Shown: piece after piece, positions 46,550-55,739 of the stretch
Position numbering within the stretch: position 1 is the stretch's first letter
Layout of the letters: the number at the start of each line of letters is the position of its first letter
Assembly (NCBI RefSeq): GCF_000971275.1
Contig: NZ_LAPV01000134.1
Location: forward strand, 62,001-126,000
Length of the DNA: 64,000 bases
Source: Devosia psychrophila
Lineage (GTDB): Bacteria > Pseudomonadota > Alphaproteobacteria > Rhizobiales > Devosiaceae
Direction of reading: 5' to 3'
Notes under the pieces: generated by a model
Databases searched by the model: none
The model's input: the letters and a program-made list of their open reading frames with translations, nothing else
Told to the model about the DNA's origin: nothing
Translations under genes and position numbers: made by a program

Positions 46550-46632
46550 TCGCGTTTTGAACTATCCATGGGCTGACAACCCTCCAAAAGCCGCGTAAAC
46601 AATGCGACCAAATCAAGAACGAATTTAGGATC

Positions 46633-46923
46633 ATGGTGCGTCAAATGACTGCCGGTGAAGATATTTCCGTGCGGCGCAAGAAGCTTCGGTACCGCGCCTG
46701 GCACAGGGGTACCAAGGAGATGGACCTCATTTTGGGGCCCTATGCCGATGCGCATACCGAAGCGCTGGACGAAGCTGGGCTCGATCGGCTCGAAGCGCTG
46801 GTGAACGAAGAAGACCCGCCGCTTCTCAAATGGGTGATGGGCCAGGAAGAGCCGCCCGAAAATATCGATCGCGGGTTCCTAGCCGAAGTGATTGCCGACC
46901 ATTCTGCAAGATTGGCCAGATGA
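46633..46923 (+). CDS. sdhE: FAD assembly factor SdhE
   Basis: A 96-residue SdhE/SDH5 (DUF339) protein that helps attach FAD covalently to succinate dehydrogenase. The conserved RRKKLRYRAWHRGTKEMDLI (residues 14-33) includes the RGxxE motif needed for flavinylation. The rest is the small five-helix fold, with LVNEEDPPLLKWVMGQ. Its TGA overlaps the mfd ATG (ATGA), a pairing seen in related alphaproteobacteria. Confidence 0.93.
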   Translation: MVRQMTAGEDISVRRKKLRYRAWHRGTKEMDLILGPYADAHTEALDEAGLDRLEALVNEEDPPLLKWVMGQEEPPENIDRGFLAEVIADHSARLAR

Positions 46924-49900
46924 ACGAACTTGCCCCGCAGCAGCGCCCGACGCGTACTATCGCCAATGTCCCCGACGGCATGCAGCCCATGGTGCTGGCG
47001 CGCCTGGTGCAGCAACGCATCGAGGCTGCGCCGGATGATACGGCCAGCTTAGTCTTCGTGGCGCGCGACGGTCGCCGTTTGCAGCGCATGGCGGACATCC
47101 TTACCGCAATGCTGCCGGGCCACACTGTGCTGACGCTGCCGGCCTGGGACTGCCTGCCCTACGACCGTGTGTCGCCCAACAACGTCACCATCGCGGCCCG
47201 GATGAACACGCTGGCGGCGCTGACCAGCGGGGCCAAGGGGGCAGTGGTCCTCACCGCCGTCAACGCACTGATCCAGCGGGTGCCGCCGCGCGACGTGGTG
47301 GAAACCATGTCGTTTTCGGCAATTGCCGGTCGCATCGTCGATAGCAACAAGCTGATCGCCTGGGCTGCCAACAACGGCTACCTGCGGGTGCCGACGGTGC
47401 GCGAAAGCGGCGAATATGCCGTGCGTGGTGGTTTGGTTGACCTGTTTCCGGCCAGTGCCGAGGCGCCGTTGCGCTTTGACTTCTTCGGCAGCCAGCTCGA
47501 ATCCATCCGCACCTTCGATGCCGACAGCCAGCGCACCACCGGGACGCTGAAAAGCATCGCGCTGACGCCGATGAGCGAGGTGGTGCTGACTGACGACACC
47601 ATCAAGCGCTTTCGCCAGAACTACACCGCGACCTTTGGTGGCAACACCGTCGATGACACCTTGTATGCCTCCGTCAGTGGCGGTTCGCGTTACTCGGGCA
47701 CCGAGCACTGGTTGCCGTTCTTCTACCAACATCTCGATACGCTGTCGGACTATGTCGGTGACGCGCCCTTCATCTTCGACGAGCAAGCCGCCGAGGCCTA
47801 TGCCGACCGCGTGGCGCAAATCCGCGACTATTACGATGCCCGCGAGGCCGCGCGCTTGATGCCAGTCGTGGCCGGCACCGGCGCGCCGTATAAGCCGGTG
47901 AAGCCAGAGCTGCTTTATACTGTCGATCAGCATCCCTATGCGCTGGCCGGCGCCTCCACGGTTCAGCTCAGCCAGTTCATGGCGCCCAATACCAAGGCGT
48001 CGGATGATGCCGGCGGCCATATCGCGCCAACCTTTGCAGCCGAACGGCAGGCGACCGATACCAACCTGTTCCAGTCTGTGGTCGATCGGTTGCTGACCGA
48101 GCGCCGCAATGGCCGCCGCTCGATCGTCGCCTGCTGGAGCACGGGCACCCGCGACCGCATGGTGCAGGTGCTCAAGGACCACGGCCTGACCAATCCGCGC
48201 ATGGCGGAAAATTGGCGCGACGCCGAAACCACCAGCGCCGCCACGACCTCGCTTGTCGTGCTGCCGCTGGACACTGGCTTTGAGACCAAGGACCTGTTGG
48301 TTCTCAGCGAACAGGACATTCTCGGCGAACGCATCCTGCGCCCCCAGCGCAAGAAGAAAGCATCGGACGCGCTGACCGAGGCGGCAAGCCTTGGGGCGGG
48401 TGATCTCGTGGTTCACGTCGATCACGGCATCGGCCGCTTCCTCGGGCTCAAGGTTATCGAGGCCGGCGGCGCGCCGCATGAATGCGTCGAGCTGGAATAT
48501 GGCGGCGATACCAAGCTGTATCTGCCAGTTGAAAATATCGAGCTGCTGACGCGTTACGGGACCGACGACGGCCATGTGACGCTGGACAAGCTGGGCGGCG
48601 TCGCCTGGCAGGCCAAGAAGGGCAAGCTCAAGAAGCGCATTCGCGAAATGGCGGAGCAGCTCATCAAGATCGCGGCGGCGCGCCTGCTCACCAAGGCCGA
48701 CGTGGTCGAGATCAATCCGGGCGCCTATGACGAATTTGTGGCGCGTTTCCCCTATGAGGAAACCGAAGACCAGATGGCGGCCATTGCGGCGGTGTTCGAT
48801 GACGTGACCTCGGGCCGTGTCATGGACCGGCTGGTGTGTGGCGACGTCGGCTTCGGTAAGACCGAAGTGGCGCTTCGTGCGGCTTTTGCCGTCGCCCTCA
48901 GCGGCAAGCAGGTTGCCGTCGTGGTGCCTACGACGCTGCTGTCGCGCCAGCATTACAAAACCTTTGCTGAACGATTCGTCGGTCTGCCGGTGCGCGTACG
49001 ACAGGCTTCGCGCATGGTCGGTTCTGCCGAGCTCAAGGCGACCAAGGAAGGCCTGGCCGATGGTCAGGTCGATATCGTCATCGGGACCCATGCGCTTTTG
49101 TCCAAGACCATCAAGTTCAAGGACCTAGGCATGGTGATCGTCGACGAGGAACAGCACTTCGGCGTCGGCCACAAGGAGCGCCTCAAGGAGCTCAAGGCCA
49201 ATGTGCACGTGTTGACGCTGACGGCGACGCCGATCCCGCGCACGCTTCAACTGGCGCTGACCGGCGTTCGTGACCTGTCGCTGCTGGCGACGCCGCCGGT
49301 GGATCGTCTTGCTATCCGCACCTTCATAGCGCCGTTCGACGCGCTATCGATCCGCGAGGCGCTGCTGCGCGAAAAGTATCGTGGCGGGCAGAGCTTTTAT
49401 GTGGTGCCGCGCATCAAGGACCAGCACGAGATCGCCGAGTTCCTCAAGGCGCAGGTGCCGGAAGTCAGCTTCGTAGTAGCCAATGGTCAGATGGCGCCGG
49501 CCGAGCTCGACGACACCATGAATGCGTTTTACGACAACAAGTTCGACGTGCTGGTGGCAACGACCATCGTGGAATCGGGTCTCGACATTCCCAATGCCAA
49601 TACGTTGATCGTGCATCGCGCCGACCATTTCGGCTTGGCGCAGCTGTATCAGATCCGTGGCCGTATCGGCCGGGCCAAGGCCCGTGCCTATGCGCTGTTC
49701 ACGGTGCCTTCTGACAAGAAGCTTACCGACACGGCTGAGCGCCGCCTTGGCGTGCTGCAATCGCTCGAAAGCCTCGGCGCAGGCTTCCAGCTGGCCAGCC
49801 ATGATCTCGATATCCGCGGCGCAGGGAACCTGCTGGGCGACGAACAATCGGGCCATATCCGCGAGGTCGGGTTCGAGCTGTATCAGTCGATGCTGGAAGA

Positions 49901-50408
49901 GGCTGTGGCCAATTTAAAGAATGGCGACGAAGACTACGAGGACAAGAACGAGTGGAGCCCGCAGATTTCGCTGGGCATGCCGGTCATGATTCCCGAGCAT
50001 TACATTCCCGACCTGCAGGTGCGCATGCAACTGTATCGCCGCTTAGGCGATCTCACCGATATTCGCGATATCGACGCTGCTGGCGCAGAATTGATCGACC
50101 GTTTCGGCTCGCTGCCGGAAGAGGTTGAGGCCCTGCTCAAGGTGATTTTGGTCAAGGCGCTATGTCGCCAAGCCAATGTCGAAAAGGTCGATGCTGGTCC
50201 CAAGGGCGCGGTTATCTCGCTGCGGAACAACGAATTTCCCAATCCCGGCGCCCTTGTCAGACTGGTCAGCGACCCGGCAAACCAGGTGCGTATCAAGCCC
50301 GATCAGAAGCTTGTGTTTGCCCGCAACTGGCCGACGCCGAACGATCGCTTGAAGGGCGCCGCGGCAATCCTGTCGCGCATGGCCAAGCTCGCCGAAAATG
50401 CGGCATGA
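46920..50408 (+). CDS. mfd: Transcription-repair coupling factor
   Basis: Mfd releases RNA polymerase stalled at DNA damage and recruits UvrAB. It has 1162 residues from ATG 46920, which overlaps the sdhE stop by four bases; the 30 codons open upstream lie inside sdhE. Visible parts are a UvrB-homology N-terminus (LPAWDCLPYDRVSP), the polymerase-interacting domain (GDLVVHVDHGIGRFLGLKVI, about 490-510), Walker A GDVGFGKTEVALRAAF (about 640), the DEEQ motif in VIVDEEQHFGVGHKER, the RG motif and the C-terminal TRCF domain. Confidence 0.98.
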   Translation: MNELAPQQRPTRTIANVPDGMQPMVLARLVQQRIEAAPDDTASLVFVARDGRRLQRMADILTAMLPGHTVLTLPAWDCLPYDRVSPNNVTIAARMNTLAALTSGAKGAVVLTAVNALIQRVPPRDVVETMSFSAIAGRIVDSNKLIAWAANNGYLRVPTVRESGEYAVRGGLVDLFPASAEAPLRFDFFGSQLESIRTFDADSQRTTGTLKSIALTPMSEVVLTDDTIKRFRQNYTATFGGNTVDDTLYASVSGGSRYSGTEHWLPFFYQHLDTLSDYVGDAPFIFDEQAAEAYADRVAQIRDYYDAREAARLMPVVAGTGAPYKPVKPELLYTVDQHPYALAGASTVQLSQFMAPNTKASDDAGGHIAPTFAAERQATDTNLFQSVVDRLLTERRNGRRSIVACWSTGTRDRMVQVLKDHGLTNPRMAENWRDAETTSAATTSLVVLPLDTGFETKDLLVLSEQDILGERILRPQRKKKASDALTEAASLGAGDLVVHVDHGIGRFLGLKVIEAGGAPHECVELEYGGDTKLYLPVENIELLTRYGTDDGHVTLDKLGGVAWQAKKGKLKKRIREMAEQLIKIAAARLLTKADVVEINPGAYDEFVARFPYEETEDQMAAIAAVFDDVTSGRVMDRLVCGDVGFGKTEVALRAAFAVALSGKQVAVVVPTTLLSRQHYKTFAERFVGLPVRVRQASRMVGSAELKATKEGLADGQVDIVIGTHALLSKTIKFKDLGMVIVDEEQHFGVGHKERLKELKANVHVLTLTATPIPRTLQLALTGVRDLSLLATPPVDRLAIRTFIAPFDALSIREALLREKYRGGQSFYVVPRIKDQHEIAEFLKAQVPEVSFVVANGQMAPAELDDTMNAFYDNKFDVLVATTIVESGLDIPNANTLIVHRADHFGLAQLYQIRGRIGRAKARAYALFTVPSDKKLTDTAERRLGVLQSLESLGAGFQLASHDLDIRGAGNLLGDEQSGHIREVGFELYQSMLEEAVANLKNGDEDYEDKNEWSPQISLGMPVMIPEHYIPDLQVRMQLYRRLGDLTDIRDIDAAGAELIDRFGSLPEEVEALLKVILVKALCRQANVEKVDAGPKGAVISLRNNEFPNPGALVRLVSDPANQVRIKPDQKLVFARNWPTPNDRLKGAAAILSRMAKLAENAA

Positions 50409-50554
50409 ACCATACGCATCAACCCTGTCTCGCCATAATCCTTTTGCAAGGTGTATTGGTCATGTTATTGCCCGAATTCAGCATTTGAAGGGCAGTTGGA
50501 AATTCAAGGTGGCATCAAGCTGCCGGGACCGCCCAAAGAAGCCAAGGAAATTCT

Positions 50555-51298
50555 ATGAACTTCAGGAAACCTCTCGTCGCCGGTATTGCGGTGGCTGCGC
50601 TCATGCTGTCCCCGCTGTCGGCTTTCGCTCAGGAAGCCGCTCCTGCCGCGCCCGCAGTCGAAGCACCGGCCGCTGAGGCACCTGCCGTAGACCCTGCCGC
50701 TCCTGCTGCAGCGCCAACTGCAGCCGATGCCGCCGCTGCCGGCCAGAACTGGCTCAAGGTCTGCGATCCGCTGCCCGATGGGCAAAAGGCCTGCATCATG
50801 CGCCAGGTCGTTCTGGCCAATGGCCAGTTTCTTGGCTCGTTCCTGTTGCGTGACGATCCCGGGCAGGAAAGCCGCCTGCTCGCCGTTGCTGCCGTTCCGC
50901 TCGGTGTGCTGCTGCCGTTCGGCCTGACCTGGCAGATCGATGGCGCCAAGCCGATCCGTGTGCCCTACATGCTGTGTGACCCAACCTCCTGCGCCACGCA
51001 GCTGGTGATCAACGAGCAGTATGTGAACTCGCTCAAGAAGGGCGGCGTGCTCAAGCTCACCGCCAAGAACCGCCAGAACCAGGACTTGACCATCGACATC
51101 ACGCTGGCCGGTTTTACCTCGGCCTATGATGGCGATGCTGCGCTGACCTTCGACGAATTCCGCCAGGAAACTTCTGGCGAGAACGCGCTTGAGCAGGTTC
51201 TTCAGGATCGCGCCGAAACCCTGCGCCAGCAGCTCAACGGTGATGCACCGGCTCCGGCTGCCGGCACCGAGACCCCGGCGGCTCCCGCTACGCCGTAA
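50555..51298 (+). CDS. Invasion-associated locus B (IalB) family exported protein
   Basis: A 247-residue periplasmic protein. The signal peptide ends at AFA about residue 26, followed by an Ala/Pro/Glu-rich linker (about 27-62) and an IalB domain (about 65-210). The domain has WLKVCDPLPDGQKACIMRQV and MLCDPTSCATQLVI, with paired cysteines likely forming disulfides. A second Ala/Pro-rich tail ends the protein. IalB in Bartonella affects entry into red cells, but the family is widespread in free-living relatives, so no virulence role is implied. A strong terminator follows. Confidence 0.88.
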   Translation: MNFRKPLVAGIAVAALMLSPLSAFAQEAAPAAPAVEAPAAEAPAVDPAAPAAAPTAADAAAAGQNWLKVCDPLPDGQKACIMRQVVLANGQFLGSFLLRDDPGQESRLLAVAAVPLGVLLPFGLTWQIDGAKPIRVPYMLCDPTSCATQLVINEQYVNSLKKGGVLKLTAKNRQNQDLTIDITLAGFTSAYDGDAALTFDEFRQETSGENALEQVLQDRAETLRQQLNGDAPAPAAGTETPAAPATP

Positions 51299-51323
51299 AG
51301 CACTGGCCGATATTTGAATGACG

Positions 51324-51357
51324 AAGGGCGCAGGTGACTGCGCCCTTTTTGTTTTTT
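51324..51357 (+). terminator. Rho-independent terminator after the IalB-family gene
   Basis: Perfect 10-bp stem AAGGGCGCAG / CTGCGCCCTT with GTGA loop followed by TTTGTTTTTT. It is a textbook intrinsic terminator 25 bases after the stop. Confidence 0.93.
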
Positions 51358-51428
51358 GGGTTGGCACGCCTGCGCTCGCACTGCCGCTAAGGGCGTCTGC
51401 AACGATCTCTAAAGGAGAGGCCGTGGCG

Positions 51429-52580
51429 CTATCGGCGTCCCATGCCTACAGCAAAGGCTTGCTTGCGCAGGACTGGGGCAAGCTTCAGCGCCCACAATCC
51501 GCCTGCGCGGAGCGCCTGGGCTGGGATCATCTCAGCGAGCAGTGAGCGGAACAGGGTGTCCACCATGCCGCCGGTGCGCGCGAGATCGCTGGTGCGGCGG
51601 GCGGCATAGTCCTGGCTGAGGTTGATGGCCCAATCCGGTGCCGCGCGGTCGTTGGTGGCGAGTGCTGCGGCAAGGTCCGCCACATCGCGCAGCCCCAGGT
51701 TTAGCCCCTGCGCGCCGATGGGCGGGAAGGCATGCGCTGCTTCGCCGACCAGCACCACGCCGTCGGCCCCGGCAGAGTCGACGTTCAGCGTGCTGAGCGG
51801 GAAAACGAAGGCCGGACTAGCGAGTTTGATGGCGCCGAACAATCGCTGTGATTTCTCCAGCAGCGTGGCGTTCAACTGTTCAGGCCCGCTGTCCTTGGCC
51901 GCCGTCAGTACGGCATGGTCATCGATCCACACCAGGTTGGCGCGCTTGCCGCCTGCCGGGACCAGGGTGAATGGCCCTTGCGGGTAGTGAAACTCTACCG
52001 ACGTGCCGCCAATTGCCCGGCCGAGGTCGAGATCGCACACCAAGGCGGACTGGCTGAACGCCGTTTCCCTCGCCCGCAGGCCAGCGGTTTCGCGCACCAG
52101 TGACTTCTTGCCATCCGCGCCCACGATCAGTGGAGCGCTCAGGCGCGAGCCGTCGCTGAGTGTGACTGTCGTTCCATCCAGATCGGCAACGCCAATGTCG
52201 CGGGTTTCGAGATTGGCCAACGTTGCAGCGACGGCATGAAAGCGCTCCATCAGCCGCATATTGGCAAAGTTCCAGCCGAATGCATCGAGGCCAGCCTCGC
52301 TGGCGTCGAACAGCGTCTCGGGCGCCCGGATCAGGCGGCCCGTTGCGTCGATGATGCGGATCTGGGTCAAGGCATGGCCGATCTCGGCCGGATCGTCGAC
52401 CAGACCCACGCTGGCCAGGAAATCCACACTAGGCATCATCAGCGCCGAAGTGCGCCGATCCGGTGGGCCGGACGGCGCGAGATGGACGGTTTTCAGCCCG
52501 GCCTGTGCCAGGGCAATCGCCGCCGCCACACCGGCCAGTCCACCACCGACCACGATGGCATCTGCGTCATGGGACGTCAT
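51429..52580 (-). CDS. UbiH/UbiF/COQ6-family FAD monooxygenase
   Basis: A 383-residue flavin monooxygenase, probably hydroxylating a ubiquinone precursor ring. The FAD motif VVGGGLAGVAAAIALAQAG is at about 10-28, the DG motif IVGADGKKSLVRE is at about 150, and GD-like FAD/ribityl block VVLVGEAAHAFPPIGAQGLN (with GEAAH for the usual GDAAH) lies at about 275-294. That order matches the UbiH family. Which ring position it acts on (UbiH, UbiF or UbiL-like) cannot be decided here. It shares a four-base overlap (52577-52580) with the upstream YeeE/YedE gene. Confidence 0.88.
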   Translation of the reverse strand: MTSHDADAIVVGGGLAGVAAAIALAQAGLKTVHLAPSGPPDRRTSALMMPSVDFLASVGLVDDPAEIGHALTQIRIIDATGRLIRAPETLFDASEAGLDAFGWNFANMRLMERFHAVAATLANLETRDIGVADLDGTTVTLSDGSRLSAPLIVGADGKKSLVRETAGLRARETAFSQSALVCDLDLGRAIGGTSVEFHYPQGPFTLVPAGGKRANLVWIDDHAVLTAAKDSGPEQLNATLLEKSQRLFGAIKLASPAFVFPLSTLNVDSAGADGVVLVGEAAHAFPPIGAQGLNLGLRDVADLAAALATNDRAAPDWAINLSQDYAARRTSDLARTGGMVDTLFRSLLAEMIPAQALRAGGLWALKLAPVLRKQAFAVGMGRR

Positions 52581-53041
52581 AGTACATTCACCAGGCGTTG
52601 GCTGCTCGGCAGGATGAAGCTGCCGGCAAACGAGCCGGCGAACATGGCGACGAGGAATATCCAGAGATTGTCCGGCAGGAAGGCGATCAGCGAAATCGCC
52701 GGACCAGGGCAGATGCCCGCCATGCCCCAGCCGATGCCGAACATTGCCGCCCCGGCGACCAGGGGGGTATCGATCTTCGTCGATGCCGGCTCGTGAAAGC
52801 TGCTGTCGAACAGGGGCGCCTGCCGGCGTTTTCCGAGCTGCACGGCGATGAACATCACGATAATCGCCGGGCCGATGACGAAGGCCAGGCTGGGGTCCCA
52901 GCCACCGCTCGGGATGGCGCCGAAATCGAGGAAGCGCAACACTTTCAGCGGATCGACCATCTGCGACACATAGAGACCGGCGCCGAATAGTGAACCACTC
53001 AGCGCGGCCGTTGCGAGATAGGGGAGCTTGAGGCTAGCCAT
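52577..53041 (-). CDS. YeeE/YedE-family half-size membrane protein (second of pair)
   Basis: A 154-residue protein with four hydrophobic segments. The block MFGIGWGMAGICPGPAISL (about 103-121) is the YeeE/YedE (sulfur transport) motif with its conserved Cys. ATG 53041 overlaps the stop of the upstream paralogous half as ATGA. Together the two halves resemble full-length YeeE, which imports thiosulfate-type sulfur compounds. Function is inferred from the family. Confidence 0.83.
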   Translation of the reverse strand: MASLKLPYLATAALSGSLFGAGLYVSQMVDPLKVLRFLDFGAIPSGGWDPSLAFVIGPAIIVMFIAVQLGKRRQAPLFDSSFHEPASTKIDTPLVAGAAMFGIGWGMAGICPGPAISLIAFLPDNLWIFLVAMFAGSFAGSFILPSSQRLVNVL

Positions 53042-53493
53042 CACACCACCCCCGTCACGGCGACGGTGATGATGGCGACGCCGAAGAACACCACTACAGC
53101 GACCAGCGAGCGCAGCGACAGTCGTGCCAACCCGCACACGCCATGCCCGGAGGTGCAGCCATTGCCGACCTTGGTGCCGATGCCGGTCAGCAGTCCCGCA
53201 ATCGCCAGCCAGACCGGCGTCGGCAAGCCCAAGGCAGCCGGCGCCTTGACCAGTCGGGCGGCCACATCACCACCCACGCCGAGGCCGGGAAACAGTTTTG
53301 CCGCCGCAAATGTCGTCGCCACCAGTGCGACGAGGAACACCAGGCGCCAGACCACAGTCTGGGCCGGTGGAAGCAATTGGCCGAAAATTCCGGAGATGCC
53401 GGCAATACGACCATTGCCGAGCCAGAGCACGGCGGCCGCGAGGCCGATAAGGCTGCCACCGAGGGCAGCAGAGAGCGGGGTGAACGATTCCAT
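53041..53493 (-). CDS. YeeE/YedE-family half-size membrane protein (first of pair)
   Basis: A 150-residue protein with four hydrophobic segments. The motif GNGCTSGHGVCGLARLSLRS (about 107-126), with two cysteines, is the signature of the sulfur-transport YeeE/YedE family. It is the first of two overlapping half-genes and is followed by a UbiH-type gene on the same strand. In many bacteria this pair is regulated by a sulfide-sensing ArsR repressor (BigR/SqrR), but no such gene is in the window. Confidence 0.83.
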   Translation of the reverse strand: MESFTPLSAALGGSLIGLAAAVLWLGNGRIAGISGIFGQLLPPAQTVVWRLVFLVALVATTFAAAKLFPGLGVGGDVAARLVKAPAALGLPTPVWLAIAGLLTGIGTKVGNGCTSGHGVCGLARLSLRSLVAVVVFFGVAIITVAVTGVV

Positions 53494-53663
53494 GACGACA
53501 CTCGTTTTGGTTACCTTGCTGAGATTATCACCCGCTACGATGATGAAGCCAGCGTTGCGACGCCCGCCTTATGCTGCGGAACGCCGCAGTTGGAGGAAAA
53601 CTCTGCTGCTATGCCTTTCGCTGACGACAGGCTCTGATTAGATAGCTGACCTAGAGACTCGAA

Positions 53664-54560
53664 ATGGAGCCGACAATGCTTGAGCTGCTGGCAGATCCCA
53701 ATGCCTGGATCGCCTTCGGTACTCTCACGATCATGGAGATCGTGCTGGGCATCGATAATATCGTCTTCATTTCGGTGCTGGTGTCGCGCCTGCCCAAGGA
53801 GCAGGCCGATCGGGCCCGCAAGATCGGTCTGGCGCTGGCGCTGGTGTTCCGCATCCTGCTGCTGCTGGTCATTTCCTGGATCATCAGCCTGACCCAGCCC
53901 GCCGTTTCCGCCTTCGGCCTCGACCTGTCGTGGAAGGATCTGATCCTGATTGCCGGTGGTGCCTTCCTTGTCTACAAGGCTACCCATGAAATGCATGCGG
54001 CCATCGAGGAACCGCATGAAAACGATATGGGTCGGAAGGCCAGTGCGGTTTTTGCCGCCATTATCGGCCAGATCATCGTCATCGACATGGTGTTCTCGAT
54101 CGATTCGATCGTAACGGCCGTGGGCATGGCCGACGACGTCGAAGTGATGATTGCCGCGGTCATCGTCGCGGTTGGCGTGATGTTCGTTGCGTCCGGTCCG
54201 GTCGCCAAGTTCGTCGCCGACCACCCGACCACCAAGATGCTGGCGCTGGCCTTCCTGCTGCTGATCGGCGTTTCGCTGGTGGCCGATGGCCTCGGCTTCC
54301 ACATTCCGAAGGGCTACATTTACGCGGCCATGGCATTCTCCGTCCTGGTTGAGGCCATCAACATCACTGCCTCTGGGCGCAAACGGACCAAGAACGGCGG
54401 CACACACGTCCAGGTAGCGCCGTTCACCGGGCAAACCGGTGCGGTCGACGGCAGCACGGGCGTAGCGGCGGTGAAGAAGACCACGCCCAAGTCCACCCCG
54501 GCCGCTCGGGCTCAGGCTCGGCCGAAGTCGGCGCCGCGCAAGCCGCGGACGCCGAAATGA
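53664..54560 (+). CDS. TerC-family integral membrane protein
   Basis: A 298-residue TerC protein with about seven membrane segments. The conserved acidic motifs are present: EIVLGIDNIVFISVL (about 22-36) and VIDMVFSIDSIVTAVGM (about 135-151), which place Asp residues within the membrane as in metal-ion exporters. The C-terminal 60 residues are basic, Pro/Ala/Lys-rich and probably disordered. TerC proteins are linked to tellurite resistance and to manganese export with membrane-protein metalation. Its stop overlaps the next ATG (ATGA). Confidence 0.9.
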   Translation: MEPTMLELLADPNAWIAFGTLTIMEIVLGIDNIVFISVLVSRLPKEQADRARKIGLALALVFRILLLLVISWIISLTQPAVSAFGLDLSWKDLILIAGGAFLVYKATHEMHAAIEEPHENDMGRKASAVFAAIIGQIIVIDMVFSIDSIVTAVGMADDVEVMIAAVIVAVGVMFVASGPVAKFVADHPTTKMLALAFLLLIGVSLVADGLGFHIPKGYIYAAMAFSVLVEAINITASGRKRTKNGGTHVQVAPFTGQTGAVDGSTGVAAVKKTTPKSTPAARAQARPKSAPRKPRTPK

Positions 54561-55528
54561 CCCGGGCCGTCGTCGTCCACCACACTGGTGGACCCGACGT
54601 CCTGACAGTCGAGGACTGGCCATTGGCCAGTCCTGGGCCGGGGCAGGTCGCCCTCAGGCAAACTGCCATCGGCCTTAACTTCATCGACACCTACCAGCGC
54701 TCGGGCCTCTACCCGGTGCAGACGCCGTTTGTCGCCGGTAGCGAAGGCGCCGGGATCATAACGGCGCTTGGCGATGGGGTCACAGGCCTCAAGGTCGGCG
54801 ACCGCGTCGCGTATCAGGGCCAGCTTGGCGCCTATGCCGACGAACGTATCGCCGCTGCCGACAAGCTGGTGCCGATTCCTGATGGCATCAGTGACCAGGC
54901 CGCCGCCGCGATCATGCTCAAGGGTCTCACGGCCTACTACCTGCTGTTCAAGACCTGGCCAGTCGCCAAGGACGAGACAATCCTCTGGCACGCCGCAGCC
55001 GGCGGCACCGGGTTGATCGCCACGCAATGGGCCAAGTCGCTTGGCGCCACGGTTATCGGCACGGCGGGCAGCGACGACAAGGTCGCGCTGGCCAAGGCGC
55101 ATGGCTGCGATCATGTCATAAACTACAACACCGAAGACTTTGCCGCCCGTACTCGTGAGCTGACTGGGGGCAGGGGCGTCTACGTGGTCTATGACGGCGT
55201 CGGTAAATCGACCTTCGAAAAATCGCTCGATTGCCTGCGCCCGCGTGGCCTGATGGTCACCTTTGGCAATGCTTCGGGCGTGGTCAGCATTCCTGATATC
55301 ACGGTGTTATCGCGCAAGGGCTCGCTCTACGTTACCCGCCCCACCAGCGCACACTATTTCCAGACCCGGGATGAACTGCTCGAAGGCGCCTCCAAGCTTT
55401 TCGCCGCCGTCCAGAGCGGCGCCGTCAAGGTCGAGATCGGTCGTACCTTTCCGCTCAGCGAAGCCGCCAACGCGCATCGCGCGCTCGAAGGCCGCGAGAC
55501 CACGGGCTCTGTCGTCCTGCTGCCATAA
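54557..55528 (+). CDS. Zinc-independent quinone oxidoreductase (NADPH)
   Basis: A 323-residue medium-chain dehydrogenase/reductase of the QOR type, reducing quinones with NADPH in the cytosol. Visible elements are VVVHHTGGPDVLTVEDWPL at the start, the substrate region NFIDTYQRSGLYPVQTPFV, and the Rossmann motif AAAGGTGLIATQWAKSLGA (about 153-171). The zinc-binding cysteines of alcohol dehydrogenases are absent. It is translationally coupled to terC by a four-base overlap. Confidence 0.93.
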   Translation: MTRAVVVHHTGGPDVLTVEDWPLASPGPGQVALRQTAIGLNFIDTYQRSGLYPVQTPFVAGSEGAGIITALGDGVTGLKVGDRVAYQGQLGAYADERIAAADKLVPIPDGISDQAAAAIMLKGLTAYYLLFKTWPVAKDETILWHAAAGGTGLIATQWAKSLGATVIGTAGSDDKVALAKAHGCDHVINYNTEDFAARTRELTGGRGVYVVYDGVGKSTFEKSLDCLRPRGLMVTFGNASGVVSIPDITVLSRKGSLYVTRPTSAHYFQTRDELLEGASKLFAAVQSGAVKVEIGRTFPLSEAANAHRALEGRETTGSVVLLP

Positions 55529-55584
55529 ACCCTTGTGCGTCGGGCTGGACAGCCCGGCACACTATCGCTAAACGCTCAATCGAC

Positions 55585-55674
55585 GGGTAGGTGGCAGAGC
55601 GGTTGATTGCTCCGGTCTTGAAAACCGGCGAACGTGAAAGCGTTCCGGGGGTTCGAATCCCTCCCTACCCGCCA
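55585..55674 (+). tRNA. tRNA-Ser (UGA), CCA encoded
   Basis: Class II cloverleaf of 90 bases. Acceptor GGGTAGG / CCTACCC with discriminator G, anticodon stem CCGGT / ACCGG with loop CTTGAAA (anticodon UGA), long variable arm (CGAACGTGAAAGCGTTCCG), T-loop TTCGAAT, and genomic CCA at 55672-55674. The long arm and G73 support serine. Confidence 0.96.
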
Positions 55675-55739
55675 AACCCTCAAATTCCGCTCGCCCAGGT
55701 AGCGCAGCTCCTGCGGCGTTTCCTAGAAAGCGGCCCGCG

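Noticed and set aside
47049-49091. 680-codon open frame on the minus strand
   Set aside because: It lies entirely opposite mfd, has a low-complexity H/R/Q/G-rich translation with no domain, and arises from GC-rich codon bias.
50555-51298. Virulence factor call for the IalB-family protein
   Set aside because: The family is common in environmental alphaproteobacteria and nothing else in the window suggests host invasion.
53535-54623. 362-codon minus-strand frame
   Set aside because: Covers terC in antisense and has H/D/Q-rich composition without motifs.
55538-55560. GC-rich hairpin after the quinone oxidoreductase gene
   Set aside because: The loop is very short and no T-run follows; not strong enough to call a terminator.
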